Positions 14,957-24,683 of a stretch of DNA of 58,945 bases are shown here, piece after piece. The notes under the pieces are model-generated. The model ran no database searches. It worked only from the letters and a program-made list of their open reading frames with translations, and was not told where the DNA came from. Origin of the DNA: an uncultured Bacteroidales bacterium. Lineage in GTDB: Bacteria; Bacteroidota; Bacteroidia; Bacteroidales; FEN-979. Every line of letters begins with the position of its first letter. Positions within the stretch are counted from its first letter, which is position 1. Where the stretch lies: NCBI GenBank assembly GCA_903925275.1, contig CAIYES010000050.1, forward strand, positions 1 to 58,945. Direction: 5' to 3'. The position numbers were made by a program, and so were the translations under genes.

Positions 14957-17900
14957 TCATCTCTGAAAATACTTTTGCAGTAACCGCAGTAATTCATCTT
15001 TTCTAATGGGCTTTGAAAGATATTCATTACATCCTGCATCTATTGCCTTTTGCCGGTCGCCTGAAAGTCCATAGGATGTTTGGGCAATGATGATTACTTC
15101 GTTGTTGAATTGACGGATTTGGTGTGTGGCTTCATATCCGTTTATGTTTGGCATTTTGATATCCATCAGAATCAAATCGAGATCAGGGTTTTTGCGGCAC
15201 ACCTCAATGACTTCAATTCCGGTTCTTGCATGTAATACTTCATTGTTGTTTTTTTTGAGCATTGAGGTGATCAGGAAATCTGATGTTTCATCGTCTTCGG
15301 CAATTAAGATTTTTAGTTTTTTAATTTGAAAATCAATATCTTCAGCAGACACAATATTTTCAATATCGCTTTGTTCCTGCTTTTTAGTATTGTATGGAAT
15401 GGTGAAATAAAATGTTGAACCAATTCCTTCGTCACTTTTAACCCAGATTTCACCTCCCAGCATCTCCACATACGCTTTTGATATGGTTAATCCCAGCCCG
15501 GCTCCCTGCAGTGCTTTCGGGTCTTCAATATCAGCCTGAATAAAGCGTTCGAATATGGCTTTCTGCCTGTTTTTTGCAATTCCAATTCCCGTGTCTTTTA
15601 CAAAAAACTGCAGAGACGTAGCATGCTGCGTCTTTACCACATCATACCCAAAATCAATTGAACCTAAATTGCTATATTTAATTGCATTTTTGACAAGGTT
15701 CGTAAGAACGGCATAAATTTTTTCACGGTCTGTTTTAATTATGGCTTCCTTTTCGGGCAGAGAATTTTTAAAGGAAAGGCGCATTCCTTTTCCTTCAGTT
15801 TCTGGTTTAAAAAAGGTGTAAATGAATTCGATCTGATCGTTAATATTCGATTCAATAAGATTAACTTCCATCAATCCTGCTTCAATCTTCGAAATATCAA
15901 CAATATCGTTGATGATATTGAGCATACGGGCACCACTTTTCTCGATGATGCGAATATACTTTTGTTGATCCTCGCCGGTAAGATCTGGTTCTGTCAATAG
16001 GGAGGCAAAACCCAGGATGCCGTTCATCGGGGTGCGTATTTCGTGGCTCATATTGGCCAGGAAGGCGGATTTAAGACGGTCGCTTTCCTCGGCGTGTTCT
16101 TTGGCGACATTCAAATCTTTTAAAATCGTGTTTTTATCGATAAAAGTACTCAAATCGTGGGCTATTTGTTTGAACAGCATGGCACTGGAAGCATCATAGG
16201 CTTTTGGATCGGTATAGCTTTGTATGACCAGTACGCCGATGGTTTTTTTAGCAACTATCAGAGGTACCCCCAACCAACATTCAGCCGGCTTACCTATTAT
16301 TGGTATGTTTTGTTCCATGCCCAGTTTTGCGATTTCTTGCTTGTTGATCAGCAATGTTTGTCCGGTTTGCACTACGTAGCCAGAGAAAGATTTCGTGGCA
16401 TCCCATTCCTCGAAATCGTCAACCTCGTCAACCCAATGCAGTTTTTTAAGCGTTTTGTTTTTGGCGTTGTAAAGTGCCGCAAAGAAATTTGTGGTATCGA
16501 ATAGCTGGCTGAGCTGGGTGCGCACAAATCCGAGTAATTGCTCAACGTTATCCGAAGTAACCGCTGCCGTGGCAATTGCATATTGAATTTCGCGAATTTT
16601 TTCCAGATGCATGCGTTCTGAAATGTCGTGTATTATGGAGAACAGGATTTTCTGATCCTGAAAAACGATAGGAGAAGAATGTACCTCTACCGTGCGTACT
16701 TCGCCGTTGGCCAACTTGTGCGGGAATATAAAATAACTCCTTACTTTGCAAAGGGCCTGTTCACGCTGAATTTTTATTTCATCTGGCGGCAAGATGTTAA
16801 TTTGGTCAATGCGCATGGAAAGTAATTCCGATTTGCTGTACCCATAATAAGTGGCGGATGCATCGTTGGCACCTATTATCATACCCGATTCCGGTTCAAC
16901 GAGCAACATAATTGAACTGTGCGTTTCAAACATGTTTTTGAAACGTTCTTCACTTTCTTTTAATGCTTTTTCTGACCGCTTGCGTTCGGTAATGTCACTA
17001 ACTGATGTAATAAAAAACAAAGGTTTTCCATCCCTGTTTTTTTGTAAAGTAGATACCACTTCCGAAAAAATAACTGATCCGTTTTTATGGACGTATTTTT
17101 TTTCAAACTGAATTATCGATTCTTCACCGCTTAAAAGGTTTTCGATAGCTTCTTTGGTTTTTTGAATATCATCAGGATGAGTAATTTCATAAATGTTCTT
17201 CGTCTGAAATTCTTCAAACGAATAACCCAGCATTCTGCTAAATGCCTTATTCGTTTTAAGTGAGCCATCCAACCCTGTGATTGATTTCCCAATCGGGGAA
17301 TTTTCAAAAATAGTGCGGAAAAATTCTTCGCTTTCTTCTGCTTTTACTTTGGCATTGATTAATTCTTGTTCGGCAAGTTTACGGCTTGTTATATTGCTGC
17401 CAATGCACGAACCTCCAATAACCTCACCTTTTTTAACAATAGGAGTAAATGCAACCTGAACATAAATTATTTCATTTCCGGTATCAATAGCGTCCTCCTC
17501 AGTGAACTGCTCATTGTTCAGCACCCTGTTATATCGAAGCTTCCAGAAAGGTCTGATAGATTCGGGGAGGGATTGTATCAGGTTTACTCCAGGCTCTAAA
17601 CTTATACCAAATGCTTGTTGAAAATCTGTTTGAAAGGCCTTATTAAAATAGAGTATTTCATAATTTTTGTTAAATGCCCATATATTTTCTTTTGTACCTT
17701 CAATAATTGCGGTGATGTTTGCATTATTTACTTCTGCATAATCCTTAGCTTTTTGTAATTCAATTTCCTTTTGTTTACGTTCTGTAATATCTTCGAAAAT
17801 AGTGGCAAAATATCCAATTTCAGGACAGTAAGCAACAACACTAAAATACTTATTTAATACAGATGCAAAATTTTCAAATTGAATACTTTCACCTGTTAAA

Positions 17901-20900
17901 GCTACTTTCCCATATATTTCAGTCCAATATTTATCGTTTTCAGGCAATATTTCCAATTCTGTTTTTCCAATTATATCTTTGGCTTTAAGTCCGGTTAAAC
18001 GTTCAAATGCAGGATTTACATTTATAAAGGTGTAATCGCAAGGATTGTTATTTTCGTCAAGAATTATTTTGTGATAGGCAAAACCATTAATCATTTCGTT
18101 GAATAATGAAAAGTATTTCTTTTCGCTTTCTTCGGCTCGTTCTTTGGCATTATGTAATTCCTGATCGGCTGTTTTTTGATATGTAATATCCATGCACAGG
18201 CCAATAATTCTTGCCGGTTTGTTATTCACATAGGTGGCATGTCCGGTTGCCCTTATCCACCTGATTTCATTGTTGGGAAGGATAATCCTGTAGTCGTTCA
18301 ATAGCTCTGTGTGGTTTTCAATTGCTTCCTGAATTTTTGTTGAAGCCCTTTCAACATCGTCAGGATGTAGCGCTTTTGTCCAGCTTTCAAATCCGGCTAT
18401 GGTATTTTCAGGTAACCCAAATACCTCCAGAAATTCATCCGACCAATAAAAAGTGTTTTTCTGAATGTCCCAATCCCATGCCCCTGATTTGCTTACTTCC
18501 AGTGCCATTTTCATTCTGGCTACATTTATTTCAGCTTTTTTTCTGGCTTCTGCTAATTCCTGATTTGTTTGATTCAGCTCTTCGTTTATTTGCTGGTATT
18601 CCTCGTTCTGGGCTTCAATTTCTTCTGTTTTTTCCTGAAGCAATAGTTCGGCTTGTTTTCTTTCGGTAACATTTCTAAAATATCCTATGAGTCCATTGGG
18701 TTCTGCATGCGCATCAAATGTCGGAATAAAGGTACCGTCGAAAAATTCTTCTTTCCCTGAAGCCGAAATCAGAGAAGTCTCAAAGTGAGAAGTCTCGCCG
18801 GTTTCTATTACACGGGTTTTAGACATCGTAAGATTATCTGCATCTTCTTTGGAAAGAAAATCATAATCTGTTTTCCCGAGCATGTCTTGTTCTGTCAGCC
18901 CCATTTGTGGATTTATGACAAGGTTGTATTTAAGATGCTTGTCTTGCATAATGATATGGTCAGGCGTACTGAGGACTATTGCCTTGTTTTGCTCTTCGCT
19001 TTGACGGAGTTTTTCTTCCGCCAGCTTGCGGTCGGTTATATCCTGGATTAAAACTATAATCCCAGTTGGATTTTCGTTGTAAGGGCCGTATGCGGCATAG
19101 GTGAGACTGATGAAAATTTTATTTGTCTCATCCTTTGAACTGGTGTACATTCCCGTCTCTCTGATTGCTATAAAATCTATAAAGCGCTCTTCCATAGCAA
19201 TCTGACCTTGTTTAATTTTCCGCTTTGTTTCGTCTGAAACAGAGGGATCATCAAAAAGGCAGTAGCCGGAAAGCGGGTCAGATTCGCTAACACCAAAATA
19301 TTTGCGGGCTAAACTATTCACGGCAATCACCTTTCCTTTCAGGTCGAACAGGTTGATGCCAAGCGGCGAGTGGTCGAAGAAACCCCGAAACCGTGATTCA
19401 CTCACTTTTAATGCTTCCTCCACCAGCCTGCGTTCGGTTACATCCCGGCTGGTGCTCATTATATGTTTTACACCATCTATGTCTATAATAGCAGCTGACA
19501 ATAATCCTAATCTTTCTTCTCCCTGTTTTGTAATAAACCAACATTCAATGTCAAGGGCTTGTCCTGTTGTTTTTAGTGCATTAATTATTGCATTTCGTTC
19601 ACCGGGGGTTTTGTAAAAGTTTAGTTCGGTAGTTGTTTTACCTATAACTTCTGATTCTTCATATCCCATTATTTTTCTAAACCCATTGTTTACTGTAACT
19701 ATTTTGCCATCATCAAGTCTGTTTATAATGATTGAATCAGGGCTGTTGAAAAATGATTTTGAAAATTTCTCTTCACTTAATTTTATTTTTTCTTCAGCAT
19801 GCATGCGATCTGTAATATCAATAAAGCTGATGACTACCTCGGTAATTTCGCATTTAATATCCAGCACCGGAAAACCATTGGCAGTTACCCAGACAACATC
19901 ATTTTTGCCGGGTTGGCGTATGCCCAATACCTGATTTTTTATGGGTTGCCTGCCTGTAACTATCCTGTTAACGGGATATTCATCAAACGTTAGCGGTGTG
20001 TGATCTTCGTGTATAAATTTCCATGCAGGGTCAATGGCAGCCTTGCCTTTCATCTGCTCATCAGTTAAGCCCAATAGTTCGGATGCCCTATGATTATTCA
20101 TCACAATGGAAGTATCGGGAGCATGAACCACAATACCGGCTTCGAGGTTATTCAGCAAACTACGGTAACGCTCTTCGCTTTCTTTTATTTGCTTTTGGGC
20201 AATGTAACTTCCCGTAATATCGGAGAAAACCAAAACAACTCCTGTTATTTCACCAGCCTTGTTTTTGATGGGTGCAGCACTGTCGGAAATCTGGTACTCG
20301 GTCCCGTTTTTTGAAACCAAAATCGTGTGGTTTGCAAGCCCGACTATTTCACCGTTTTCCAGTACTTTTTTCACAGGATCAGCAACCAATAGGCGGGTTT
20401 CGGCATTTATGATGTTGAAAACGTCGGCTAAAGGCTTGCCTGCTGCTTCGGCCAATTGCCAGCCGCAAAGCCTTTCGGCAACCATATTCATCTGGATTAC
20501 CAGGCCATTCTTATCGGTAGATATTACACCGTCGCCAATGGAATGGAGGGTGGTAGAAAGGCTTTCTTCGCTTCGCAGCAATGCAATCTCAGCTTGTTTG
20601 CGTTTGGTGATATCCTGAAAAGAACCTGAAACATATTTTGTTTTTCCGTTTTCCTGGTAAGGTGTTGCAATGGCGTTAATCCAGCGTTTATTGCCTTTGG
20701 CAGTAATAACTTCCCATTCCTGGTTGTAAGGCTCGCCAAATTCGATGGCACGTTGTATGCCAAGAAGCGCCATGGGTTGGTATTCGGGTGCAATAAAGCC
20801 AATCCCTTCCGGAACATCTGGTGCCCCATGTGAAGTATCAATTTCAAGGATGTGAAATATTTCTTCTGTCCAGGTTTGAACCATGGTTCCCACATCAAAA

Positions 20901-21088
20901 TACCAACCGCCAATTTTGGCTGCTTGTTCTATGGTTTTGAGCAGTTCACGGCTTTTAAGCAACGCAACTTCTGAATGTTCGCACCCGGGCAAATCAGTCT
21001 TTATTGAAGCCTTTAGGGAGTCATAAGCTTCCCGTAATTCCTTTAGCTCTATGACGAGTTCTTCCTTGGATTTGTCCTGAATGTTCAT
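14957..21088 (-). CDS. Giant multi-PAS hybrid sensor histidine kinase
   Basis: A 2043-aa cytosolic signalling protein; no membrane segment or signal peptide is seen. I count eleven PAS/PAC modules in series, recognisable from repeated D-I-T-E-R-K-like PAC ends. A coiled coil after the sixth is rich in Q-N-E-E-Y-Q-Q-I-N. A GAF domain (near 1480-1650) follows, then HisKA with phospho-acceptor His in SHEIRTPMNG near 1680, and an HATPase_c domain with NLVKNAIKYS, GIGI and GLGLTISKAYV. The C-terminal receiver has Asp in LILMDIKMP near 1974 and Lys in YLSKPI. The ATG at 21088 is used; a TTG 18 bp upstream is possible. Signals sensed cannot be deduced, and no partner regulator is adjacent. Confidence 0.95.
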   Translation of the reverse strand: MNIQDKSKEELVIELKELREAYDSLKASIKTDLPGCEHSEVALLKSRELLKTIEQAAKIGGWYFDVGTMVQTWTEEIFHILEIDTSHGAPDVPEGIGFIAPEYQPMALLGIQRAIEFGEPYNQEWEVITAKGNKRWINAIATPYQENGKTKYVSGSFQDITKRKQAEIALLRSEESLSTTLHSIGDGVISTDKNGLVIQMNMVAERLCGWQLAEAAGKPLADVFNIINAETRLLVADPVKKVLENGEIVGLANHTILVSKNGTEYQISDSAAPIKNKAGEITGVVLVFSDITGSYIAQKQIKESEERYRSLLNNLEAGIVVHAPDTSIVMNNHRASELLGLTDEQMKGKAAIDPAWKFIHEDHTPLTFDEYPVNRIVTGRQPIKNQVLGIRQPGKNDVVWVTANGFPVLDIKCEITEVVISFIDITDRMHAEEKIKLSEEKFSKSFFNSPDSIIINRLDDGKIVTVNNGFRKIMGYEESEVIGKTTTELNFYKTPGERNAIINALKTTGQALDIECWFITKQGEERLGLLSAAIIDIDGVKHIMSTSRDVTERRLVEEALKVSESRFRGFFDHSPLGINLFDLKGKVIAVNSLARKYFGVSESDPLSGYCLFDDPSVSDETKRKIKQGQIAMEERFIDFIAIRETGMYTSSKDETNKIFISLTYAAYGPYNENPTGIIVLIQDITDRKLAEEKLRQSEEQNKAIVLSTPDHIIMQDKHLKYNLVINPQMGLTEQDMLGKTDYDFLSKEDADNLTMSKTRVIETGETSHFETSLISASGKEEFFDGTFIPTFDAHAEPNGLIGYFRNVTERKQAELLLQEKTEEIEAQNEEYQQINEELNQTNQELAEARKKAEINVARMKMALEVSKSGAWDWDIQKNTFYWSDEFLEVFGLPENTIAGFESWTKALHPDDVERASTKIQEAIENHTELLNDYRIILPNNEIRWIRATGHATYVNNKPARIIGLCMDITYQKTADQELHNAKERAEESEKKYFSLFNEMINGFAYHKIILDENNNPCDYTFINVNPAFERLTGLKAKDIIGKTELEILPENDKYWTEIYGKVALTGESIQFENFASVLNKYFSVVAYCPEIGYFATIFEDITERKQKEIELQKAKDYAEVNNANITAIIEGTKENIWAFNKNYEILYFNKAFQTDFQQAFGISLEPGVNLIQSLPESIRPFWKLRYNRVLNNEQFTEEDAIDTGNEIIYVQVAFTPIVKKGEVIGGSCIGSNITSRKLAEQELINAKVKAEESEEFFRTIFENSPIGKSITGLDGSLKTNKAFSRMLGYSFEEFQTKNIYEITHPDDIQKTKEAIENLLSGEESIIQFEKKYVHKNGSVIFSEVVSTLQKNRDGKPLFFITSVSDITERKRSEKALKESEERFKNMFETHSSIMLLVEPESGMIIGANDASATYYGYSKSELLSMRIDQINILPPDEIKIQREQALCKVRSYFIFPHKLANGEVRTVEVHSSPIVFQDQKILFSIIHDISERMHLEKIREIQYAIATAAVTSDNVEQLLGFVRTQLSQLFDTTNFFAALYNAKNKTLKKLHWVDEVDDFEEWDATKSFSGYVVQTGQTLLINKQEIAKLGMEQNIPIIGKPAECWLGVPLIVAKKTIGVLVIQSYTDPKAYDASSAMLFKQIAHDLSTFIDKNTILKDLNVAKEHAEESDRLKSAFLANMSHEIRTPMNGILGFASLLTEPDLTGEDQQKYIRIIEKSGARMLNIINDIVDISKIEAGLMEVNLIESNINDQIEFIYTFFKPETEGKGMRLSFKNSLPEKEAIIKTDREKIYAVLTNLVKNAIKYSNLGSIDFGYDVVKTQHATSLQFFVKDTGIGIAKNRQKAIFERFIQADIEDPKALQGAGLGLTISKAYVEMLGGEIWVKSDEGIGSTFYFTIPYNTKKQEQSDIENIVSAEDIDFQIKKLKILIAEDDETSDFLITSMLKKNNNEVLHARTGIEVIEVCRKNPDLDLILMDIKMPNINGYEATHQIRQFNNEVIIIAQTSYGLSGDRQKAIDAGCNEYLSKPIRKDELLRLLQKYFQR

Positions 21089-21382
21089 AGCAAAGATTGT
21101 TTGCAATCATTGAAATGTACTGTTCCTCATAGTATTGTCTATGACCATCGAACCAGATGTAAATATATGGCATCAGATCTTGGTGTAAATATAACTTGAT
21201 TATACCTTCTTTCCAAATTTATTTCCATTCATAAAATTTCGCTTTGTTTGAATAATTCACCTTGCATTTTCTATGGTTCAACCCCTGATTTCTCCGCTTC
21301 ACTTTAAATGACCCGGTTAGGAATAAATACCGGTATAGTTTTGCTGTATGATCAGGTAAATAATACCGAAAATGTATTGATG

Positions 21383-21415
21383 TGATTGAGTGAAATGATT
21401 AATTTCGCTCAATCA
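21383..21415. promoter_or_regulatory. 14-bp inverted repeat upstream of the LytS/LytTR pair
   Basis: TGATTGAGTGAAAT (21383-21396) and ATTTCGCTCAATCA (21402-21415) pair with one wobble around a 5-nt centre, 52 bp upstream of the kinase start. A TAGTTTTG -7-like box lies at 21336-21343. The rest of 21089-21466 shows nothing else supportable. Confidence 0.45.
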
Positions 21416-21466
21416 TGCTGCTATTGATGAGATGGCAATCGACCAATTAAAACAAGGTACTATCAG

Positions 21467-22525
21467 ATGGTAGAATCACTAAATCTTAAAGATTCGACTG
21501 GTTGGCGTTATTCAGCCTGGGCGGCCCTGCTGATAAGCATCATGGCCAATTTTCCGGTCATCGACATGGTTTTTCATCGGGTAAAGGAGGTGGAGCCAAA
21601 CCCCCGTATGCAGGTTCACCACCTGCCTGAATTGGCCTTTCCAGGCCTTTTGGCCCAATTGCTTATTACCTTTCTATTTGGTTATTTACTGATACGCTAT
21701 CTTCGGAACCACCAATGGAATTCAAGGACAGACAAGGATTTTCAATGGACCATCCTGCTGAAGGTATCCGGCCAGTTTGCCATATATTTTATCCTGATGT
21801 CGGGACTGATTCTTTTCACCGTTCATGAGGTTTCATGGATTATCAGTTCGGTGGCAACACGCGGATTACTGGTGCTCATTTCCGCAATCTTCCTGACCAA
21901 TTATATGAAAATTCAGTCGCATCGGGAAAAGATCTTTCGTGAAAATGAGGCGCTCAAAGAATCAAACCTGCAGAATCAGATCGAAGTCCTGCGAAACCAG
22001 TTAAACCCCCATTTCTTTTTCAATACGCTGAATACACTCAGTTACCTGATCAGTCAGGACCAGGCAAAGAGCCAGTTATACCTGAATAAACTCTCCTATG
22101 TGTTGAGAACGTCGATCGAACTGCAGCAAAGCGATCTTATCCTGCTCACTGAGGAGATCAAACTGGCAGAGGCATATTTTCACCTTTTTTCGATCCGCTT
22201 TGGCGGCAACGTGATGCTTGTCATTCATGCCGATGATGCCGGGCAATACAGGGTGCCGCCGATGACCCTCCAGATGCTGATCGAGAATGCCATCAAACAC
22301 AATGTCATTTCCACCGGTCAGCCATTGCGAATAGAGATCGCACTCGATAAAGGAAACAAGTCACTTACCATCAGCAACAATCTTCAGCCAAAAATTGATG
22401 CCCGGGGGGCCGGGATCGGTCTGAAAAACCTCGATGAACGTTTCAGGATTCTTGCCGGACGAAGTCCGGAAATTTCCAGCAAGGATGGCCAGTTTACTGT
22501 TACGATACCGTTAATATCTACCTGA
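21467..22525 (+). CDS. LytS/YehU-type membrane sensor histidine kinase
   Basis: A 352-aa kinase with four predicted membrane helices in residues about 15-150 (ending near IFLTNYM), a short coiled coil, then the His_kinase domain with the phospho-acceptor in NQLNPHFFFNTLN. An HATPase module follows with LIENAIKHNVIS and GAGIGLKNLDERF. This is the kinase family that partners with LytTR regulators. Its stop codon overlaps the start of the LytTR regulator gene by one base (TGATG), so the two form a translationally coupled pair. The stimulus is unknown. Confidence 0.92.
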   Translation: MVESLNLKDSTGWRYSAWAALLISIMANFPVIDMVFHRVKEVEPNPRMQVHHLPELAFPGLLAQLLITFLFGYLLIRYLRNHQWNSRTDKDFQWTILLKVSGQFAIYFILMSGLILFTVHEVSWIISSVATRGLLVLISAIFLTNYMKIQSHREKIFRENEALKESNLQNQIEVLRNQLNPHFFFNTLNTLSYLISQDQAKSQLYLNKLSYVLRTSIELQQSDLILLTEEIKLAEAYFHLFSIRFGGNVMLVIHADDAGQYRVPPMTLQMLIENAIKHNVISTGQPLRIEIALDKGNKSLTISNNLQPKIDARGAGIGLKNLDERFRILAGRSPEISSKDGQFTVTIPLIST

Positions 22526-23286
22526 TGTCAAATTGCCTGATCATTGAAGATGAATTTGCCGCATCAAGCCACCTGGTTGCTTTGCTGAAGAAGGTACAGT
22601 CGGATATGGAAATCCTGGCTATTGTGGAAAGCATTAAAGATGGTATTCTTTGGTTCAATGGTCATCCTGAGCCGGATCTTATTTTCTCCGATATACAGAT
22701 TGCCGACGGTCTCTCTTTTTCAATTTTTGATAGCGTCAGGCCCCGGTCGCCCATCATCTTTACGACGGCTTACGATGAATATGCGATTAAAGCATTCAAG
22801 TTGAACAGCATAGATTACCTGCTCAAACCCATCGATGAGGAATCGGTCAGTTTCAGCCTGAAAAAATTCAGGGAGCAGCAGTTGATGACCGGAACAAGGA
22901 TCACTGAACTGATGCATGCCGTCAGGTTGGATAAGCCAAATTATCGCCTCAGTTTCCTGGTGAGATACCAGGACAGGTTGCTCCCTGTGTCAGCAGACGA
23001 GGTGATGACAAGTTATATCGACAATGGAATTGTTTACCTGTATCTTCAAAACGGGAAACACTATCCTGTTGATATGAACCTGGATGATTTGCAGCAGCAA
23101 CTCGATCCGCAACAATTTTTCAGGGCAAACCGGCAATTCATCGTATCGCGTAAGTCGATCCATGATATGGCGGTGCATTTCAACGGACGACTCCTCCTCA
23201 ACCTTAAAGTCAAAACCCCCGAAGCCATTTTTATCAGCAAAGAACGTGTTTCTTCGTTCAAACGGTGGTTTGAAGCCTTCCAATAA
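22525..23286 (+). CDS. LytTR-family response regulator
   Basis: A 253-aa DNA-binding regulator. The receiver occupies residues 1-120, with acidic residues in IIEDEFAA, the phospho-accepting Asp in LIFSDIQIADG and Lys in LLKPIDEE. The LytTR DNA-binding domain spans about 150-250 (FLVRYQDRLLPVSADEV; FFRANRQFIVSRKSI). It is the cognate partner of the upstream kinase. The inverted repeat at 21383 is a candidate autoregulatory site. The secreted esterase gene 149 bp downstream, on the same strand, may be a target. Confidence 0.93.
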   Translation: MSNCLIIEDEFAASSHLVALLKKVQSDMEILAIVESIKDGILWFNGHPEPDLIFSDIQIADGLSFSIFDSVRPRSPIIFTTAYDEYAIKAFKLNSIDYLLKPIDEESVSFSLKKFREQQLMTGTRITELMHAVRLDKPNYRLSFLVRYQDRLLPVSADEVMTSYIDNGIVYLYLQNGKHYPVDMNLDDLQQQLDPQQFFRANRQFIVSRKSIHDMAVHFNGRLLLNLKVKTPEAIFISKERVSSFKRWFEAFQ

Positions 23287-23434
23287 TTATTCAGGGATTT
23301 TCAGTCCTGATGTTTCAGAATCATTCCAGGCGGTTTCATCTGCATTTTTTTCCGTTTCACCCATTTTCATCCACCTGAATCACCGGGCTTGCTGCAATTT
23401 TGCATCAGTTTGAAACACTAAAAAATCTTTGATT

Positions 23435-24601
23435 ATGAAAAAAGTAATGTCAATGATCATCCTGGTGCTCGCAGCGCTGGCCGGATCCTGTCAAAGCCTC
23501 GTCCCTACATACTCCAATGTCGATTATGTAGGCAACGGCAACTCAAAACAAATGCTCGACCTTTATATTCCGAGTGGAGTCACGACACCAACCGCGCTGA
23601 TCATCCACATCCACGGCGGTGCATTTATGATGGGAAGCAAAGGAACGGGGGAACAACCATCGTTTGTTACATTTTTCAACAACGGGTACATCTGTGCCGA
23701 TATTAATTACCGTTTGAGCGGCGATACCTTGTGGCCTGCACAAATCCACGATTGCAAGGCGGCTGTCAGATTTCTGAAAGTCCATGCGGCGCAGTATCAT
23801 ATCGACACCTGCAAAATAGGTGTCATAGGCGAATCTGCCGGTGGAAATCTGGTTTCCGTGTTGGGAACAACCGGCGGAGTGGCTGAACTCGAAGGATTGC
23901 ACCTGGGCAGTATCCATGCAACCAGTCGTGTTCAGGCAGTGGTTGATCTGTTTGGTCCGATTAACTTCTTGACCATGGATGCCGAAGCATTGGTACTTGG
24001 TTTTGTGATCAACACCAATTCGGCCACTTCGCCCGAATCCAAGTTAATGGGAGCCCCTGTTCAAACCATCCCTGAATTGGTGACGAAGGCCAATCCCACA
24101 ACCTATATTTCAGCAGATGATGCTGCTTTCTTTATTTCAGCAGGGGATGTTGATCAAAATATTCCTTATTCACAAGGTCAGAATCTTTGTGCGACAATGG
24201 TACCGATAATCGGCAGTCCGAGGGCAAGCTTTGAGCTGATGGCAGGGCAGGGACATGGCGGTTCATTCTGGCACAATACCGCCCAGGATGCGAAATACCT
24301 AACATTTTTTAATACCTACCTCGACGGAAATTGCGGAACTGTTGGCACGATCGATGAAGGTCACATTCAACAGAATCTGAACATTTACCCCAATCCATTC
24401 GAACAAAACTTTACAATTCAACTGCCACAGGATAAAGCATTTGATATTCATATTCTGGATGTTACAGGACAGACCATGATGACGAAAATTGGCGTTTCAG
24501 GTAATCAAACTTTCAACGGCAGCAGTTTTGACACCGGGATCTATCTTGTGCGGGCAACTGGTAGAAAAATGATCTTAACGGGCAAGCTCATGAAGCAATA
24601 G
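23435..24601 (+). CDS. Secreted alpha/beta-hydrolase (carboxylesterase-like) with T9SS sorting domain
   Basis: A 388-aa extracellular esterase of the BD-FAE/hormone-sensitive lipase-like clan. The signal peptide ends near AGSCQS. The oxyanion motif is in HIHGGAFMMG and the nucleophile Ser is in GESAGGNLVSV; the acid and His (GQGHGGSFW) come later. The last 75 residues (IYPNPFEQNFTIQL...GIYLVRATG...KLMKQ) are a T9SS type A sorting domain, so it is exported and probably attached to the surface. The ATG at 23435 gives the signal peptide; the frame opens six bases earlier. Confidence 0.87.
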   Translation: MKKVMSMIILVLAALAGSCQSLVPTYSNVDYVGNGNSKQMLDLYIPSGVTTPTALIIHIHGGAFMMGSKGTGEQPSFVTFFNNGYICADINYRLSGDTLWPAQIHDCKAAVRFLKVHAAQYHIDTCKIGVIGESAGGNLVSVLGTTGGVAELEGLHLGSIHATSRVQAVVDLFGPINFLTMDAEALVLGFVINTNSATSPESKLMGAPVQTIPELVTKANPTTYISADDAAFFISAGDVDQNIPYSQGQNLCATMVPIIGSPRASFELMAGQGHGGSFWHNTAQDAKYLTFFNTYLDGNCGTVGTIDEGHIQQNLNIYPNPFEQNFTIQLPQDKAFDIHILDVTGQTMMTKIGVSGNQTFNGSSFDTGIYLVRATGRKMILTGKLMKQ

Positions 24602-24683
24602 TACCTCCTTTCTGTCAGTTTCCGACGGGACCGGACGCCATGCCTTGATGCGAAAACGAGAGGTATCATTAAAAAACAAAAAC

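Noticed and set aside
14733-14966. 77-aa plus-strand gene across attR
   Set aside because: Overlaps the att core and the 3' end of the large kinase; composition is unlike its neighbours and no family is apparent.
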